41,482 bases of DNA from Bacteroidota bacterium (GTDB taxonomy: Bacteria > Bacteroidota > Bacteroidia > Chitinophagales > Chitinophagaceae). The position numbers and the translations under genes were made by a program. Numbering within the stretch: position 1 is the first letter of the stretch; the number at the start of each line of letters is the position of its first letter. Below, piece by piece: positions 40,739 through 41,482 of the stretch. The notes under the pieces were generated by a model, which saw only the letters and a list, made by a program, of their open reading frames with translations, had not been told where the DNA came from and ran no database searches. Where the stretch lies: NCBI GenBank assembly GCA_018267545.1, contig JAFDYG010000213.1:1-41482 (forward strand). Reading direction: 5' to 3'.

Positions 40739-41482
40739 ATGCTCACTACTACCGAAATATTGAAGAAGGTGAGGGAGCTGGAGATTAAAAGTAAGCGGCT
40801 CACCCGTCACCTCTTTACCGGAGAATACCACAGCGCCTTCAAGGGCAGGGGTATGAGCTTCCGTGAAGTGCGGGAGTACGCCGCAGGCGACGACATCCGG
40901 TTCATCGACTGGAACGTATCGGCCCGCTTCAACCACCCTTTCAGCAAGCTCTTCGAAGAGGAGCGCGAGCTGACCGTCATGCTGCTCGTGGACGTAAGCG
41001 CCAGCTCCCTGTTTGGGACCGTGCACGCACGCAAGAAAGACATCATCACCGAAGTGTGCGCCATCCTCGCTTTTTCCGCCGTCAACAACAACGATAAGGT
41101 CGGCGTCATTTTCTTTAGCGACAAGGTGGAAGGCTATATCCCCCCAAAGAAGGGTAGGGACCACGTCCTGTATATCGTCCGCCAGCTGCTGACGACCGAA
41201 CCCAAACAAAAGGGCACCAACCTCAGCGAAGCCATCCGGTTTCTCACGCGTTCGGCCCGGCAGAAGGGAATCGTATTTATGTTGAGCGACTTCCTGGACC
41301 CGAACAACTTCGAAGACGCACTAAAGGTAGCCGGCAAGAAACACGATTTTGTAGGAATCAAGGTATATGATAAGATGGACATGGAACTGCCCGCGATCGG
41401 CATGATCGAAGCGGAAGATTCCGAAACAGGGATTCGTCATTGGGTAGACACCAACGACTTCCTGGTCCGCACGAATTACCAG
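40739..41482 (+). CDS. DUF58 domain protein (3' end outside the window)
   Basis: The first 248 codons of a DUF58 protein; the reading frame is open to the window edge. The DUF58 core motif GMSFREVREYAAGDDIRFID is at about residues 38-57, followed by WNVSARFNHPFSK. A vWA-like domain then starts with the MIDAS-type LLVDVSASSLFG (D-x-S-x-S). Total length in the family is near 290, so about 40 residues are missing. It is 9 nt behind the MoxR gene, and the pair is a classic MoxR/vWA unit linked in Bacteroidota to aerotolerance (Bat) genes. Confidence 0.9.
   Translation, partial: MLTTTEILKKVRELEIKSKRLTRHLFTGEYHSAFKGRGMSFREVREYAAGDDIRFIDWNVSARFNHPFSKLFEEERELTVMLLVDVSASSLFGTVHARKKDIITEVCAILAFSAVNNNDKVGVIFFSDKVEGYIPPKKGRDHVLYIVRQLLTTEPKQKGTNLSEAIRFLTRSARQKGIVFMLSDFLDPNNFEDALKVAGKKHDFVGIKVYDKMDMELPAIGMIEAEDSETGIRHWVDTNDFLVRTNYQ

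Noticed and set aside
39932-41209. 425-codon antisense ORF across the MoxR and DUF58 genes
   Set aside because: Both sense genes have clear motifs through the same bases; the antisense protein matches nothing and spans a gene boundary.
1-41482. CRISPR arrays, insertion sequences, prophage or defence genes
   Set aside because: No spaced direct-repeat array, transposase, integrase, phage structural gene or recognisable defence gene was seen. All large ORFs have housekeeping or envelope functions and similar composition.

Overview
The window comes from the chromosome of a Bacteroidota bacterium, most likely Chitinophagaceae or a near relative (inferred from gene content; no rRNA is present). 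Pointers are a gliding-motility lipoprotein GldB beside nadE, DUF3078 and DUF2490 outer-membrane proteins, a bacterial geranylgeranylglyceryl phosphate synthase, a stand-alone N-terminal transketolase subunit, an acyl-ornithine type arginine operon, and promoters of the TTTG-N19/20-TAnnTTTG type. No tRNA, rRNA, insertion sequence, phage gene or CRISPR array was seen. It reads as core chromosome rather than a mobile island.

Layout. 1-2.0 kb: the start of an MsbA-like ABC exporter, divergent from rbfA and an overlapping LolC/E-like permease. 2.0-6.5 kb: transketolase N-subunit, a polyprenyl-phosphate sugar-1-phosphate transferase, frr, a PPK2 kinase and mscL. 6.5-10.7 kb: DUF3078 protein, scpA, pirin, then a PhyH dioxygenase translationally coupled to an L,D-transpeptidase on the minus strand. 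10.7-16.2 kb: dxs, divergent from a LytS/LytTR two-component pair that runs into an M28 peptidase gene. 16.2-26.7 kb: a long minus-strand run, GNAT-argG-argC-argD-argF'-argB-argE-argH, followed by a methyltransferase and a secreted M20 amidohydrolase. 26.7-31.6 kb: a 568-bp leader region with a bidirectional branched hairpin, a MacB-type permease, the GGGP synthase, a small GNAT and a DUF2490 protein. 31.8-35.2 kb: a B12-dependent class II ribonucleotide reductase. 35.2-41.5 kb: a tiny lipoprotein, a YcxB-like protein, gldB and nadE (divergent), a small lipoprotein, and a MoxR ATPase with a DUF58 protein cut by the window end.

The arginine operon is the metabolic centre. It encodes carbamoylation of an acylated ornithine, so the ArgE-like enzyme should act on acyl-citrulline before ArgG and ArgH finish arginine. 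No argA or argJ is present; the leading GNAT gene is the natural candidate for the first step. The carbamoyltransferase carries a small residue where N-succinyl-specific enzymes do, so the acyl group may be succinyl.

The least explained material lies between genes. Two copies of a composite hairpin element (about 4416-4490 and 35610-35693) have 15-bp arms, 11-nt loops and paired compensating base changes. A wider set of mini-hairpins closed by C(GNA)G triloops sits in leaders and terminators. A three-way-junction hairpin with T-runs on both strands lies in the arg operon leader. A perfect 11-bp inverted repeat precedes scpA. I cannot claim a new multi-gene system from this window; these RNA/DNA elements are the best candidates for something undescribed.
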